Assembly: GCF_016887565.1 (NCBI RefSeq)
Contig: NZ_CP069396.1
Location: forward strand, 11,390,001-11,454,000
Source of the DNA: Archangium violaceum
Lineage (GTDB): Bacteria; Myxococcota; Myxococcia; Myxococcales; Myxococcaceae
Direction of reading: 5' to 3'
DNA length: 64,000 nucleotides
Shown in pieces: positions 62,537 through 64,000 of this stretch; positions within the stretch are counted from its first letter, which is position 1, and each line of letters begins with the position of its first letter. A program made the translations under genes and the position numbers. The notes beneath the pieces are model-generated. The model was not told the origin of the DNA. It did no database searches and worked only from the letters and a program-made list of their open reading frames with translations.

Positions 62537-63691
62537 CTAACCGATGACCGAGCGCGCTTGTTGCACCAGATTCACCAGGCGTGACGAATCCCTCCACCCG
62601 CGCAGGGCGGAGCTTCCAATTCCGTGCCTCTGGATGAGTTCCCGGAGGACTCCGCGAACCCGCTCGCCATCCGCGCCGCCGCGCGACTCATCCGCCCGCC
62701 AGGCCAGCTCCTCCAGGCGAGCCCAGCGCGCGGCCAGCCAGCGCTCCTCCTCGGGAATATCCTGGCGCTGAGCGTCCCACAGCTCATAGGCCACTTCGAT
62801 CAGTGCCGCCCGGGCGTCCGCCAGGCGTTCCGTGGCCAACAGCCGGATGCGCGGGACGTACTCGCGCTCGAACATCCACCAGAGCACCTCGGGGAACTCG
62901 GCGTCCTCGAGCACCAGCGGGGCCACCCGAGCCTGGGCCATCCGGCTCAGCAGGGCATGGGCCTCCTGGAACCAGTAGGCGGCGTGCAACAGGCGCTCGG
63001 GGCCGTTGCGCGGCGGGTGGAGCGGCGCCCGGGTGGACTGCTTGCGGAAATCCTCCACCATGCCGCCAATCGCATCCACTCCGGAGAGCCGGTTCCACAA
63101 CGACACCAGCGCCGCCTGTCCTCTCGGCCACCACAGGCTCAGCTCCTCCCGTTGCGCGCTCGTGAACGGGATGCGGCCCGTGATTGGCAGGGGCCGCGCG
63201 AAGAGCGACTCCAGCAGCTCCCCGAAGGCCGAGGCCTCCCGGAGCGCCGGCAGCGTGTCCGGGAGCACCTCCACCGCCGTGCTCCACCGCTGCTGGGGCG
63301 GCACCATGCGCGGGATGGTGAGCAGCCAGTCCTCCAGGGCCACCATCAGGCTCCCGAGGGGCTCTTGGGCGCTCCGCCCCAGCTTGCGAGCCAGGTCCCG
63401 GGCGAGCTGGTCCCTCAGCGAGCGCACCTCGAAGATGCCGCGGACGGTGGGGTTGCTGGTGGGCCAGGACTCGGCCTCGGCGCGGCGGACGGCGTAGGCG
63501 AGCACCTCGTCCACCTTCTGCTGATGGGCCGCCACCTCGCGCAGGAGGGGCATCTGCTTGCGCAGCGCCGCCTCCCACCCGGAATCGGCCAGGGCCAGCA
63601 CCAGGCCGTAGTAGCGCTTCCGGGCGGGCTCCAGCACCACTCCCCGGCCCTCCAGGCGCAACTGGTACTCGTCCTCGACGGGTGCTCCCAT
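62537..63691 (-). CDS. Helical protein of unknown function
   Basis: 384 residues. Largely alpha-helical with many Trp/Arg-rich segments (PQQRWSTAVEVLPDTLPALREASAFGELLESLF; LWWMFEREYVPRIRLLATERLADARAALIEV). No signal peptide or membrane helix, no domain recognised. It starts at ATG 63691 and is probably the first or second gene of a short minus-strand unit with the TPR gene. Confidence 0.65.
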   Translation of the reverse strand: MGAPVEDEYQLRLEGRGVVLEPARKRYYGLVLALADSGWEAALRKQMPLLREVAAHQQKVDEVLAYAVRRAEAESWPTSNPTVRGIFEVRSLRDQLARDLARKLGRSAQEPLGSLMVALEDWLLTIPRMVPPQQRWSTAVEVLPDTLPALREASAFGELLESLFARPLPITGRIPFTSAQREELSLWWPRGQAALVSLWNRLSGVDAIGGMVEDFRKQSTRAPLHPPRNGPERLLHAAYWFQEAHALLSRMAQARVAPLVLEDAEFPEVLWWMFEREYVPRIRLLATERLADARAALIEVAYELWDAQRQDIPEEERWLAARWARLEELAWRADESRGGADGERVRGVLRELIQRHGIGSSALRGWRDSSRLVNLVQQARSVIG

Positions 63692-63716
63692 GGTGGACGC
63701 AGTATAGCCCCGGGGC

Positions 63717-64000
63717 TCAGCTCGCCTGGGCCAGCGGATCCTTGGGACGCAGCGGGGTGGCGAGCCGCTCGGCCTCGGCACCCAGGGGACCCTCCGGGTC
63801 CAGCGACTTCGCGCGCTCGAAGGCGGCGAGGGCGCCCTCCCGGTCCCCCCTCAGCTTGAGCGCCACGCCCACGTTGAGGTGCGCGCCGACGTTGTCGCGG
63901 TCCATGGCGAGCGCCTCGCGGAAGTGGGCCAGGGCATCGTCCAGGTCACCAGCCAGCAGGGCCTCCTTGCCGGCCTGCACGCGCTTGTCCGCGTCGTTGA
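63717..64000 (-). CDS. TPR protein, 5' end outside window
   Basis: The frame is open to the right edge. About 94 residues are visible: QAGKEALLAGDLDDALAHFREALAMDRDNVGAHLNVGVALKLRGDREGALAAFERAKSLDPEG, two clear TPR units and the start of a third. Scaffold role assumed from TPRs only. Confidence 0.75.
   Translation of the reverse strand, partial: NDADKRVQAGKEALLAGDLDDALAHFREALAMDRDNVGAHLNVGVALKLRGDREGALAAFERAKSLDPEGPLGAEAERLATPLRPKDPLAQAS

Overview
The window looks like chromosomal DNA from a myxobacterium, most likely the Cystobacter/Archangium/Melittangium group. It is very GC-rich with strongly GC-biased third codon positions. It encodes many secreted lipoproteins, a long PAS/GAF histidine kinase with paired response regulators, and a SitA-like toxin lipoprotein of the outer-membrane-exchange type known from Myxococcus. 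It also carries at least 14 copies of a short palindromic intergenic repeat. No ribosomal RNA or complete mobile element is present. Everything here is read by eye; no database search was possible.

Layout. 1-4.1 kb: PilZ protein (cut by the left edge), a heme-oxygenase-like diiron protein, and a TPR lipoprotein. 4.2-5.3 kb: a DsbA/FrnE-type thiol oxidoreductase whose CxxC motif has an in-frame TGA in place of the first Cys codon, followed by a GGUC-loop hairpin. I read it as a selenoprotein. A Cys-rich small protein follows. 5.4-9.5 kb: a glycan-type operon (HD-like protein, CgeB-like glycosyltransferase, PIG-L deacetylase, FemAB/GNAT acyltransferase). 9.6-11.9 kb: DUF2188, FRG-domain, small membrane protein, alpha/beta hydrolase. 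12-16.2 kb: a three-gene phosphorelay. 16.5-20.7 kb: DUF427, TonB receptor, and an AAA ATPase/DUF4276 pair that may be a defence module. 20.8-32.6 kb: acyl-CoA dehydrogenase, Cys-cluster protein, M48 and M4 proteases, lipoproteins, and an M16 protease pair. 32.7-34.3 kb: aromatic-ring FAD hydroxylase.

34.5-41.4 kb is the accessory region. It holds a compact three-gene 7-deazaguanine DNA-modification cassette (YaaA/DUF6884-like protein, DpdA transglycosylase, DndB/DpdB-like DGQQR protein), an RBBP9-type hydrolase, and a SitA-like AHH-nuclease toxin with an Imm11-like immunity protein. It ends in a frameshifted tyrosine-integrase remnant lying against the 3' end of tRNA-Phe(GAA), which suggests a decayed tRNA-borne island.

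41.5-64 kb is more ordinary: nhaR-like regulator, amidohydrolase, trehalose synthase TreT, NfeD protease with slipin, DUF2721, MerR plus VIT/VWA protein, a repeat array, di-heme oxidoreductase with RCC1-repeat lipoprotein, AraC regulator with DUF3703, a monoheme lipoprotein, gyrA, and two unclassified or partial genes. ATGA start/stop overlaps show translational coupling at 6350, 13603, 19522, 31214, 47637 and 54001.
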